A stretch of 5,860 nt of DNA from Opitutia bacterium (GCA_003503355.1 DOCS01000149.1:1314-7173); one strand, 5' to 3'. Counted from the first letter of the stretch, positions 1-5,134 are shown. Notes: generated from the letters alone by a model not told the origin. Numbers and translations are program-made.

Positions 1-34
1 AGAGCTCTGGCAGCTGTGCGGATTGGATGCATAA
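1..34 (+). CDS. Possible C-terminal tail of an upstream gene (partial)
   Basis: Reading from base 2, the sequence gives ELWQLCGLDA and then a TAA at 32-34, which looks like an ordinary protein C-terminus. A second open frame from base 1 reaches a TAA at 85-87, but it uses many AGA/AGG/CTA/ATA codons unlike the neighbouring genes. Too little is present to name a product or to be sure which frame is real. Confidence 0.25.
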   Translation, partial: ELWQLCGLDA

Positions 35-91
35 GATCACTACAGCCAAGGGTTGAATCCGAGATGAGCAAGACTCAAGCATCATAAAGTA

Positions 92-511
92 ATGGAAGCC
101 CTGAATTCGTTGCTCGGACAATTAAATAAATTTGTCTCGAGCTCGCTTACCTGTAGCATGGTGCAGATGAATCAATTTGAGTCGGAGCAATTTTGGCAGC
201 AGTTGGTGGTTTCTCCGCGCCAGCTGGCTTATCTTGAGGTTCACTTCACTAATGCGGCTGAACCTTTGTCGCGTAGCTTGCTCGAAGCTGTGGACGCGAG
301 CCATTTTTCACTGGGTGATTGGGTGGAGGCATTGCTGGTCATAAGCCAGTGGTTGGAGGCGCATGAGCTGGCGCTGTCCATTGAAGATCAGCTCGCTTAT
401 ACGGAGTGTGCGTGCGCAGCTGCTGGGGCCGGAGCCACTTTATCCGATTTGCCATCGCTGGTGCTGGATCTTTTGCAAGCGTATGGGTGTGAGCGCGCAG
501 TTAAAAAGTAG
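92..511 (+). CDS. Hypothetical protein, 139 aa, upstream of mgtE
   Basis: I do not recognise this protein. It is a small, mostly helical, Leu/Ala-rich soluble protein with no signal peptide or membrane segment. It is Trp-containing (W35, W77, W87), acidic in the middle, and has four cysteines (C21, C106, C108, C133), of which C106-A-C108 form a CxC pair just before an Ala/Gly-rich stretch (109-116). The start is uncertain: ATG at 92 has no visible Shine-Dalgarno sequence, and in-frame ATGs at 158 and 167 would give about 117 or 114 aa, beginning near [10 protein letters not shown]. It lies 56 nt before mgtE on the same strand, so co-transcription is possible, though a short hairpin sits in the gap. 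That a real gene is present is supported by the long frame, natural codon use and correct spacing to mgtE; function is unknown. Confidence 0.6.
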   Translation: MEALNSLLGQLNKFVSSSLTCSMVQMNQFESEQFWQQLVVSPRQLAYLEVHFTNAAEPLSRSLLEAVDASHFSLGDWVEALLVISQWLEAHELALSIEDQLAYTECACAAAGAGATLSDLPSLVLDLLQAYGCERAVKK

Positions 512-514
512 GCC

Positions 515-534
515 GCAGCGATTTCGCTGCTTTA
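515..534 (+). terminator. Weak hairpin between the hypothetical gene and mgtE
   Basis: GCAGCG (515-520), loop ATTT, CGCTGC (525-530) form a perfect 6-bp stem, followed by TTTACTC rather than a full T-run. It starts 3 nt after the stop codon of the upstream gene. It could be a weak terminator or attenuator that lowers readthrough into mgtE, or an mRNA 3'-end stabiliser. The poor T-tract keeps confidence low. The 56-nt gap has no room for a leader riboswitch such as the M-box often found before mgtE genes. Confidence 0.35.
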
Positions 535-567
535 CTCTACCGGGCTGGCTTCTATTACCAGAGGCAG

Positions 568-1917
568 ATGGCGGAAGAAAACACAGTCACAGATAAAGAG
601 ATCGAGACGCTGATTGAGAATGGTCAGCTAAAGGCGTTGTCTGAGAATCTGACTAGTTGGGCGTACCCGGAGGTCGCGGATCTTATCCTACGTTTGGATA
701 AACCGCACCAGATTTTAGTCTATCGGGCTTTGCCGCGGGACCGTGCCGCCGCCGTGTTTGCCTATTTGGAGCCCGAGGATCAGGACGAGGTGTTGGAGGC
801 GTTGACCGATGCGGATACACGTTTGCTGCTCGAGCATCTCAGTCCGGATGACCGTACTGCGATGCTCGAGGAACTGCCAGCCACCGTCACGCGCCGGTTG
901 ATGCAGCTGCTGAGCCCCGAGGATTTGGCCGAATCCCGCCAGTTGCTCGGTTATCCCGAGGAGAGTGTCGGCCGGTTGATGACGCCGGATTATATTCGTA
1001 TTCGTGCGGAGTGGACATGCGAGCAAGCGCTGGCCCATGTCCGCAAATTCGGCCGCGACTCGGAGGTGTTTAACATTCTTTATGTGACGGATACAGCCGG
1101 GAAGTTGGTCGATATCGTGCGTACGCGCCGTTTGATCATGACGGATCCGGATACGATCATTGAGAATATGTTGAACTACAATTGTATCAGCATATCGGCA
1201 CATGATGACCGCGAAGTTGCGGTGGAAAGGATTCAGCGCTACGACGTCAATGCCCTGCCTGTGGTCGATGCCGACGGTGTCTTGCTGGGAATTGTGACAG
1301 TTGACGATATTTTCGACGTCGCCGAAGAAGAAGCCACCGAGGACATCCAGAAGGGAGCCGCGGTCGCTCCGTTGGAAACGCGCTATAGCGTGGCATCTCC
1401 GGCGCAGCTGTTTCGTAAGCGTATCGGCTGGCTGCTGGTGTTGATTTTTGTCAATCTGATCTCTGCGAGTGTGATTTCACGCTATGAAGCCTATGTGATG
1501 GAGTTCATCACCCTGGCGCTGTTTATGCCACTAGTGATTGCCAGTGGCGGTAATTGCGGCGCCCAGTCGGCCACCCTCATGGTTCGTGCGATTGCGACCG
1601 GCGACCTTGAGCTGAGCGATTGGCTTATGGCGGTGGGGAAGGAGCTCTTTGTCGGGGCGCTGCTTGGCGTTGCCATGGCTGTGATCGCAGCTTTCGTCGG
1701 CCAGCTGTACGGCGGTGATAGCAAGATCTCGGTGATTGTCGGACTTAGCATGGTCTCGATCGTGTTCGTGGCTAACAGCTTTGGTGCCTTGTTGCCATTT
1801 GCATTAAGCCGACTGAAGGTCGATCCCGCCGCTGCCAGTAGTCCGCTGATCACCTCAGTGATGGATGTGCTCGGGTTGATTATTTATTTCTCTATTGCAG
1901 TCGTAGTGCTCGGATAA
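568..1917 (+). CDS. mgtE: Magnesium transporter/channel MgtE
   Basis: Complete 449-aa member of the MgtE (SLC41-related) family, an inner-membrane Mg2+ channel that works as a homodimer and is closed by Mg2+ binding to its cytoplasmic part. Domain order is canonical: a helical acidic N domain (about 10-128, with the repeated [14 protein letters not shown] / [17 protein letters not shown] pattern); two CBS domains (about 137-198 and 199-260, with [20 protein letters not shown] at 232-251); a linking plug-helix region (about 262-284); and five hydrophobic membrane segments (about 286-449). The pore signature [10 protein letters not shown] sits at 327-336. D433 in TSVMD matches the Mg2+-selecting Asp432 of Thermus MgtE, and total length is almost the same. 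The start is supported by AGAGG at 560-564, only 3 nt from the ATG, and by the intact N domain. The TAA stop is followed by 94 nt before the next gene. Confidence 0.96.
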   Translation: MAEENTVTDKEIETLIENGQLKALSENLTSWAYPEVADLILRLDKPHQILVYRALPRDRAAAVFAYLEPEDQDEVLEALTDADTRLLLEHLSPDDRTAMLEELPATVTRRLMQLLSPEDLAESRQLLGYPEESVGRLMTPDYIRIRAEWTCEQALAHVRKFGRDSEVFNILYVTDTAGKLVDIVRTRRLIMTDPDTIIENMLNYNCISISAHDDREVAVERIQRYDVNALPVVDADGVLLGIVTVDDIFDVAEEEATEDIQKGAAVAPLETRYSVASPAQLFRKRIGWLLVLIFVNLISASVISRYEAYVMEFITLALFMPLVIASGGNCGAQSATLMVRAIATGDLELSDWLMAVGKELFVGALLGVAMAVIAAFVGQLYGGDSKISVIVGLSMVSIVFVANSFGALLPFALSRLKVDPAAASSPLITSVMDVLGLIIYFSIAVVVLG

Positions 1918-1937
1918 ATACGGCAGAACAGTGGCCA

Positions 1938-1953
1938 AGCTCAGCGCTGAACT
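1938..1953. promoter_or_regulatory. 16-bp near-perfect palindrome upstream of the pyrophosphohydrolase gene
   Basis: AGCTCAGCGCTGAACT is an inverted repeat with one mismatched pair and a perfect 10-bp core (TCAGCGCTGA, 1941-1950). It lies 59 nt before the ATG at 2012, in the only non-coding gap on that side, and has no T-run. It could be an operator or a chance palindrome. I do not see a convincing -35/-10 pair next to it. Confidence 0.2.
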
Positions 1954-2011
1954 CGCTTGAACCGAGCGGAATCGACTCGCCTTTCATTGGCTGCCCAAAC
2001 ATGCTGTAGCA

Positions 2012-2386
2012 ATGATTTCAATGAACGACGCCGAGACCCCCTTGCAAGCCATCAAAGAGCGTGTGCTCGCCTTTGCAAAAGCACGCGACTGGGAGCAGTT
2101 TCACAGCCCCAAAAACCTCTCGATGGCGATTGCGGGCGAGGCGGCTGAGTTGATGGAGCACTTTCTTTGGCAAAGCCCCGAACAGTCGCGAACAGATGTG
2201 GAGGTCGAGGCGCTGCGCGCCAAGGTGGAAGAAGAATTGGCCGACGTCTTTATTTTTGCAGTCGAGTTTGCCAATGTCACTGGAATCGACATCGCCGCCA
2301 TCATTGAGAAGAAAATGCAGCGCAATGGCGAAAAATATCCGGTCGAAAAAGCCCGCGGGCGCAGTGAGAAGTACACTGAATTATAG
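2012..2386 (+). CDS. MazG-like / dCTPase-type nucleotide pyrophosphohydrolase
   Basis: A 124-aa all-alpha NTP pyrophosphatase of the MazG superfamily, small single-domain type (RS21-C6/dCTP pyrophosphatase group). Members cleave (d)NTPs to (d)NMP and pyrophosphate, usually as house-cleaning enzymes for non-canonical nucleotides; the exact substrate cannot be read from the sequence. The Mg2+-binding pattern is present: E43-A-A-E46 in AGEAAELMEHFLW, then E75-L-A-D78 in VEEELADVF, separated by a loop typical of the family. The C-terminal basic signature KKMQRNGEKYPVEKARG (100-116) supplies the conserved N105, K108 and Y109. The early motif RDWEQFHSPKNLSMAIAGE is also typical. Start choice is open between ATG 2012 and ATG 2021 (MNDAETP); neither has a clear Shine-Dalgarno sequence. 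The protein is cytoplasmic with no signal peptide. The first strong terminator downstream is at 2526-2556. Confidence 0.92.
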   Translation: MISMNDAETPLQAIKERVLAFAKARDWEQFHSPKNLSMAIAGEAAELMEHFLWQSPEQSRTDVEVEALRAKVEEELADVFIFAVEFANVTGIDIAAIIEKKMQRNGEKYPVEKARGRSEKYTEL

Positions 2387-2442
2387 GGACTTATGATTTC
2401 GTCGGGCGGTGCGGCGGGACTTTTTGGAAAAAACTTAAAAGA

Positions 2443-2484
2443 TTTTGAACGCTTGGGGCTGTCACACGTCTATATCTATATAAT
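2443..2484 (+). promoter_or_regulatory. Promoter of unit A
   Basis: A perfect TATAAT (2479-2484) follows a TTTTGAACG block (2443-2451) after exactly 27 nt. The same two blocks at the same spacing recur in unit B. The bases before the -10 box are also conserved (CGTCTAT at 2468-2474). No good -35 hexamer sits 16-18 nt upstream of TATAAT, so either the promoter depends on the -10 region plus an activator, or TTTTGAACG at about -48 is a protein-binding site. Expected start of transcription is about 2491. Confidence 0.55.
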
Positions 2485-2490
2485 CGGTTA

Positions 2491-2556
2491 AAGCGATTTT
2501 TTATAAGTTTGTTGTTTGTTGAAAAGCGCCGTCCCAAATGGGGCGGCGCTTTTTTT
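2491..2556 (+). ncRNA. Candidate small RNA, unit A
   Basis: A predicted short transcript of about 66 nt starting just after the TATAAT box. It has a T/G-rich single-stranded leader containing AGTTTGTTGTTTG (2506-2518) and then ends in a strong hairpin with a seven-T tail. There is no ATG or ribosome site between promoter and terminator, so a peptide is unlikely. The leader is identical over 13 nt to that of unit B, while the hairpin stems differ in sequence but keep the fold. This pattern is expected for an RNA whose leader and structure matter. Alternatively it is just a duplicated promoter-terminator fragment. Start is inferred from promoter geometry. Confidence 0.45.
2522..2556 (+). terminator. 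Intrinsic terminator A
   Basis: AAAA (2522-2525), then GCGCCGTCCC (2526-2535), loop AAAT, GGGGCGGCGC (2540-2549) and seven Ts (2550-2556). The stem is 10 bp with one U-G pair. It ends unit A and would also stop readthrough from the pyrophosphohydrolase gene, whose stop lies 140 nt upstream. The A-tract on the left makes it potentially active in both directions. Confidence 0.9.
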
Positions 2557-2558
2557 GG

Positions 2559-2608
2559 TTCGTAGTGGAATCGCTGCAATCACAATGGCGACGCCATCGT
2601 GCTACGAA
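2559..2608. repeat. REP-like nested palindrome
   Basis: An outer inverted repeat TTCGTAG (2559-2565) / CTACGAA (2602-2608) encloses an inner hairpin. The inner hairpin has ATGGC (2585-2589), loop GAC, GCCAT (2593-2597), extended by CAC (2581-2583) / GTG (2599-2601) across one A-C mismatch. The left arm carries about 15 unpaired bases (2566-2580). It directly follows the T-run of terminator A. Size, asymmetry and intergenic position resemble REP-type elements that are scattered through many genomes. Being multi-copy is inference, since only one copy is in this window. Confidence 0.5.
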
Positions 2609-2664
2609 AATGCGGAAAGTAGAGTCATCACCATCACGGCTGCTGTCGTTTTTGACACTGTAGT

Positions 2665-2684
2665 GCGGCCGCGAAAGCGGTTGC
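2665..2684 (+). other. Hairpin with GAAA tetraloop
   Basis: GCGGCCGC (2665-2672), loop GAAA, GCGGTTGC (2677-2684) form an 8-bp stem with two adjacent G-U pairs, closed by C-G with a GNRA loop. The G-U pairs fold only when the plus strand is transcribed, which hints at an RNA role. No T-run follows, so it is not a terminator. Role unknown. Confidence 0.4.
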
Positions 2685-2827
2685 TCAATCGCCTATATGA
2701 ATACTTTGCGGCGACTTTCAGACTCCTGGTAGTTAGGCGCTTTTTTCGGCGTAAAGTTTTTGATTTCAGCGCCTTGCGGAATTTGTGGGTCGATCAGGTG
2801 CTTGTTGGTTGAAAAAAGTGCATCTAC

Positions 2828-2869
2828 TTTTGAACGTTTCTCCTGCTGGTCCGTCTATGTCTGTATAAT
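2828..2869 (+). promoter_or_regulatory. Promoter of unit B
   Basis: TTTTGAACG (2828-2836), 27 nt, TATAAT (2864-2869), matching the promoter of unit A in both blocks and in the distance between them. CGTCTAT (2852-2858) before the -10 and TATAATCG across it are also shared. Just upstream, AAAAGT (2814-2819) and ACTTTT (2826-2831) form a 6-bp inverted repeat overlapping the TTTTGAACG block, a possible protein-binding site. Expected transcript start is about 2876. Confidence 0.55.
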
Positions 2870-2875
2870 CGTTTA

Positions 2876-2935
2876 GTTTTTGATTAGTTTGTTGTTTGGA
2901 AAAGGCGTCGTCTCGTAAGAGATGACGCCTTTTTT
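2876..2935 (+). ncRNA. Candidate small RNA, unit B
   Basis: Predicted transcript of about 60 nt, the paralogue of unit A. It has a T-rich leader with the identical AGTTTGTTGTTTG (2886-2898), one G, then the A-tract and terminator hairpin. The leader is 5 nt shorter between promoter and conserved segment than in unit A, and it lacks the extra TT before the hairpin. No start codon or ribosome site is present. A group II intron begins 2 nt after its T-run, so its 3' flank is not the original one. The RNA body itself looks untouched. Confidence 0.45.
2900..2935 (+). terminator. Intrinsic terminator B, target of the group II intron
   Basis: AAAA (2900-2903), GGCGTCGTCTC (2904-2914), loop GTAA (a GNRA tetraloop), GAGATGACGCC (2919-2929), then six Ts (2930-2935). 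The stem is 11 bp with one G-U pair. Because the A-tract on the left becomes a T-run on the other strand, it can work in both directions. The intron starts at 2938. Confidence 0.9.
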
Positions 2936-2937
2936 GG

Positions 2938-3130
2938 GTGCGCCCGGCAGGGCGCACTTACTTGACAGTGATTATTAATGAAAATTGATGAAAGTCTGTT
3001 ACTCGCCCGGCAAGGGGAAGAGTTAGCCGAAAGGCAACTGCGGGATCGTGAGGTGTCCGTGGGGAGGAAGCCTATGGCAAAGCACAGGCCTGACGAACAG
3101 GTTCCGAGGTCTGCCGACAAGACCGGGCGC
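2938..3130 (+). ncRNA. Group II intron 5' end and domain I remnant
   Basis: The 5' terminal hairpin (2938-2957) is followed by text typical of bacterial group II intron domain I: GTTAGCCGAAAGGC (3022-3035), then GGTGTCCGTGGGGAGGAAGC (3052-3071) and GGCAAAGCACAGGCCTGACG (3076-3095). These blocks are familiar from related introns, where they precede the exon-binding loops. The domain is cut short: within about 60 bp the sequence passes into reverse-transcriptase coding sequence, so the rest of domain I, domains II-III and the start of domain IV are missing. An open frame starting at ATG 2978 runs through this RNA region and is not a real gene start. The right edge is approximate. Confidence 0.7.
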
Positions 3131-3136
3131 GAAGCG

Positions 3137-3992
3137 AACCACGATCTGCTGGTGGCGCGGGTGCGCCGTCATGTGAAAGACAAAGCGATGCTCAAACTGA
3201 TCCGCTCCTGGCTAAAAGCCGGAGTGATGGTCAGCGGGTTGGTCAAACCCACGGAGAAAGGCACGCCGCAGGCGGGCCGCTATCTCCACTACTGTCTAAC
3301 ATCATGCTGGACGATCTGGATAAGGAACTGGAGAAGCGCGGACATAGCTTCTGTCGCTACGCGGACGACTGTAATATCTACGTCGCCACGCAGCACAGCG
3401 GCGAGCGCGTGCTCGCTTCGATCACGAACTATCTGGAGACCAAACTGAAGCTGAAGGTCAACCACCTCAAAAGCGCGGTGGATCGCCCGAGCCGACGAAT
3501 CTTCCTCGGCTACAGCTTCACCGGAGGTAAGCACTCCCGCATCCGCGTGCCCAAAGAAACGACTCAAAAGATGAAGTCCAAACTGCGGCTTCTCTGCCGC
3601 AAAGGGCGTGGGCGCAACCTGCGCCGCTTCATCGCCGAGACGCTCAATCCGGTGCTACGCGGTTGGACGAACTACTTCCGCCTGAGCCAGACGAAGACCA
3701 GTTCGCTGGGGAACTGGACGAATGGTTACGGCACCGCCTGCGGTGTATCCTCTGGCGACAGTGGAAACGTCCCCACACTCGCTACAAGAAGCTGGTGCAA
3801 CTCGGGCTCACGCCCGAACGCGCACGTAAAAGCAGCTTCAACGGACGCGGGGCGTGGTTCAACAGCGGAGCATCCCACATGAACCAAGCCATAACGCGCA
3901 AAGCCTTCGCACAAATGAACCTCCTGTCTGTTTACGATCTACTCGAACTGATGAGAGCCGAAATCCTTCTTCGGAACCGCCGTGATACGTGA
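3137..3992 (+). pseudogene. ltrA: Group II intron reverse transcriptase/maturase, truncated and frameshifted
   Basis: Remnant of the intron-encoded protein that normally splices and copies the intron. RT homology starts at NHDLLVARVRRHVKDK (3137 on) and reads to TPQ at 3271. A missing G in CAGGCGGG then shifts the frame; adding one G restores GTPQGGPLSPLLSNIMLDDLDKEL. The second frame carries the catalytic RYADDC motif (YADD 3358-3369), the LKVNxxKSAV block, FLGYSF and the thumb/X-domain GWTNYFRLSQ. A second missing base, most simply a T in AGTTC at 3702-3703, shifts it again into FAGELDEWLRHRLRCILWRQW, and on to a TGA at 3990-3992. About 285 codons remain of a usual 420-480. Blocks RT0 to RT3, including the first catalytic Asp, are gone. 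No C-terminal HNH endonuclease domain is present. The stop lies inside domain V. The product cannot be active. Confidence 0.92.
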
Positions 3993-4047
3993 ACCGTACG
4001 TCCGGTGGTGTGAGAGCTGGGGCGGGTAACCGCCCTAGCTACTCGAT
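3976..4047 (+). ncRNA. Group II intron domains V and VI with branch-point A
   Basis: Domain V is exactly 34 nt (3976-4009). The lower stem ACCGCCG (3976-3982) / CGGTGGT (4003-4009) has 7 bp with one G-U pair and includes a CGC that fits the catalytic triad position. The distal stem TACG (3986-3989) / CGTA (3995-3998) is capped by TGAAC. A 2-nt linker leads to domain VI. Its basal GAG (4012-4014) pairs with CTC (4042-4044), and an 11-bp stem AGCTGGGGCGG (4015-4025) / CCGCCCTAGCT (4030-4040) is closed by a GTAA tetraloop. A4041 is bulged between the two stems, 6 nt before the last intron base, the expected place of the branch-point adenosine. All catalytic 3' elements look intact, in contrast with the ruined interior. 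Confidence 0.88.
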
Positions 4048-4060
4048 CTCTATTGCGAAG

Positions 4061-4078
4061 CATCGAGATACCTCGATG
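4061..4078. other. Hairpin in the convergent 3' flank
   Basis: CATCGAG (4061-4067), loop ATAC, CTCGATG (4072-4078) form a perfect 7-bp stem. It lies 22 nt beyond the stop of the minus-strand propeller gene and 14 nt after the intron end. Neither strand has a T-run after it, so it is at best a weak terminator or an mRNA 3'-end structure. Confidence 0.3.
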
Positions 4079-4099
4079 GATGCGTGCTGAGCGTTTCGA

Positions 4100-5113
4100 T
4101 TAATGTTTCGGGGTCCACTTTGTGACGCGGCCGATCATATTCCAGTCTTGCACATATAGATTGCCGTGATGATCCCAGGACAGGCCGTGGGGGGCGGTGA
4201 AGATGCCTGTTTTCCATTTGGCAACGGGCATTTTATATTTACCGCCCTGGCGTTTGTCGGGAACCGCACCAAGTACGCCGGTGAGTTGGTTGTCTTTGTT
4301 CAGTAGCGCGACGCGACCTTTTAACTCGGCGACGGCGACTTGGCCATTGGGTGCAATACTTACGGCGCAGGGCAGGTGAAGTCCTGCAATCACTTCGCCA
4401 ATAAATTCGCCCTCCAGGGTGAAATGCACGAGACGCCGTTTTGCGCGATCCGCAATTAATAGCCGGGCTGGCTCATAGCGAGTGTCCAGTGTGATGCCGT
4501 GCGGAGTGTCGAATTTGTCTTCGGCTGCGGCCTTGCCGCCGAAGTGCGAAAGGTATGTGCCTCTCGGATCAAATTCAAAAATCATGTGAGTGCCGTAGCC
4601 GTCGCTGACCAGGATGTTGCCATTGGGCTTCACGGTCACTGCGGTGGGCTTGAACTTGCCTGTCACCCCAGATTCCGCTGGAAATTTGAGGCTAAGGATG
4701 ATCTCACCGCTGGTCTTCAGCTTGATCGCCTCTGCCGCGCGATTACGCGCGGCATAGATGTATTCAACTCCGTCTTCCTCGCGCAGCGTCATTGCGTGAA
4801 TTTCCCGATAGGCGGGGTCTTGGAAGCTGTTGACCAGATCGCCGGCATCATTGAAGACAAAGATGCCTCGGTTGCTGCTGACATAAATGAGACCGGCTTT
4901 ATCGACGACGATGCCGCCATGAGTCGAACCGACGGCCGGTGTCGGCGCAGTATTATCGCCAACTGCCCATCCCGGGACGACCGTAAATGGTGCGATCTGA
5001 GGGGCACCGGCGTCGTGGCCGCCACTTTGTTGAGCGGACGGAGCGTGATCGTTATGGGCCTGCAGCGCAATTGGTGCGAGAGCCATGAGGGAAAGGAGGG
5101 CAATTTTATGCAT
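4100..5113 (-). CDS. Exported six-bladed NHL beta-propeller protein, PAL-like
   Basis: A complete 337-aa protein. A signal peptide (1-19, MHKIALLSLMALAPIALQA, likely cut before HNDHAP) points to the periplasm or outside. A His-rich, low-complexity linker (20-40) follows, then six NHL-type blades at about 64-93, 103-140, 155-192, 202-241, 246-282 and 306-333, for example PTAVTVKPNGNILVSDGYGTH and APHGLSWDHHGNLYVQDW. The family binds ligands or acts as lyases; the closest fold I can name is peptidyl-alpha-hydroxyglycine alpha-amidating lyase (PAL). H106, H205 and H309 come from alternate blades, as the PAL zinc ligands do, and Y173 and R223 fall near PAL active-site positions. The Asp that follows the last His in PAL is Gly310 here, so activity is uncertain. 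No Shine-Dalgarno sequence is visible. The gene starts 21 nt after the stop of the cytochrome/LRR gene, so the two are probably one operon, and the exported propeller may work with that protein. Confidence 0.85.
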   Translation of the reverse strand: MHKIALLSLMALAPIALQAHNDHAPSAQQSGGHDAGAPQIAPFTVVPGWAVGDNTAPTPAVGSTHGGIVVDKAGLIYVSSNRGIFVFNDAGDLVNSFQDPAYREIHAMTLREEDGVEYIYAARNRAAEAIKLKTSGEIILSLKFPAESGVTGKFKPTAVTVKPNGNILVSDGYGTHMIFEFDPRGTYLSHFGGKAAAEDKFDTPHGITLDTRYEPARLLIADRAKRRLVHFTLEGEFIGEVIAGLHLPCAVSIAPNGQVAVAELKGRVALLNKDNQLTGVLGAVPDKRQGGKYKMPVAKWKTGIFTAPHGLSWDHHGNLYVQDWNMIGRVTKWTPKH

Positions 5114-5134
5114 TTGATGGAGAGGTCGATTCGC

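Larger units (their letters stand above)
2387..2937. other. 551-bp gene-free stretch with two duplicated promoter-terminator units
   Basis: No convincing protein gene lies here. Short open frames exist, but they start inside a terminator hairpin or cross the promoter boxes. The stretch holds unit A (about 2424-2556), a REP-like palindrome (2559-2608), a GAAA-loop hairpin (2665-2684), about 130 bp in which I recognise nothing (2685-2810), and unit B (about 2808-2935). Units A and B are homologous over their whole length, so the region probably arose by duplication of a small RNA-like unit with extra sequence between the copies. Confidence 0.7.
2938..4047 (+). mobile_element. Degenerate group II intron (1,110 bp)
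   Basis: The 5' end is GTGCG, the classic group II intron start. It is part of a self-complementary GTGCGCCC (2938-2945) / GGGCGCAC (2950-2957) hairpin seen in one bacterial intron lineage. Domain I-like text follows, then a broken RT/maturase gene, domain V (3976-4009) and domain VI (4012-4044), ending at GAT 4045-4047. Full-length relatives are near 1.9-2 kb, so several hundred bases of the ribozyme and the N-terminal half of the protein are gone. The boundaries are supported independently: the homology of unit B with unit A runs through TTTTTTGG and stops exactly at 2938. Location just behind a terminator stem-loop fits the group IIC target rule. I infer a IIC-like habit but cannot assign the class from the protein alone. 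Without a working protein and complete domain I it should be immobile. Confidence 0.88.

Noticed and set aside
49..60. GGGTTGAATCC resembling a tRNA T-arm
   Set aside because: No acceptor stem, anticodon arm or CCA end fits around it.
512..567. Magnesium-sensing leader (M-box riboswitch) before mgtE
   Set aside because: The gap is only 56 nt and contains one 6-bp hairpin; an M-box needs well over 100 nt.
715..1203. 162-aa minus-strand open frame within mgtE
   Set aside because: It lies wholly antisense to the strongly conserved N and CBS domains of MgtE; His/Gln-rich composition is that of a shadow frame.
2652..2699. TTGACA (2652-2657) with TATATG (2694-2699) as a third promoter
   Set aside because: Spacing is 36 nt, far from 16-18, and nothing -10-like sits at the proper distance. 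AGGCGC with a T-run at 2735-2746 resembles a decayed third terminator but lacks a matching upstream stem arm, so a third unit could not be supported.
2735..2774. AGGCGC / GCGCCT inverted repeat with a 28-nt loop
   Set aside because: Only 6 bp with a long loop and no T-run after the right arm; likely chance.
2516..2812. 98-aa plus-strand open frame
   Set aside because: It begins just before terminator A and crosses the hairpin, the palindrome and the GAAA hairpin. Composition looks random and there is no ribosome site.
2978..3448. 156-aa plus-strand open frame starting at ATG 2978
   Set aside because: Its first 53 codons run through group II intron domain I RNA, and its end after 3271 is out of frame with the RT. 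It is a chance frame joining the RNA to the RT fragment, not a gene.
2900..4047. Retron or diversity-generating retroelement instead of a group II intron
   Set aside because: The RT remnant has maturase-type thumb sequence, and the flanks carry a GTGCG 5' end plus textbook domains V and VI; no template/variable repeat pair or msr/msd-like structure is seen.
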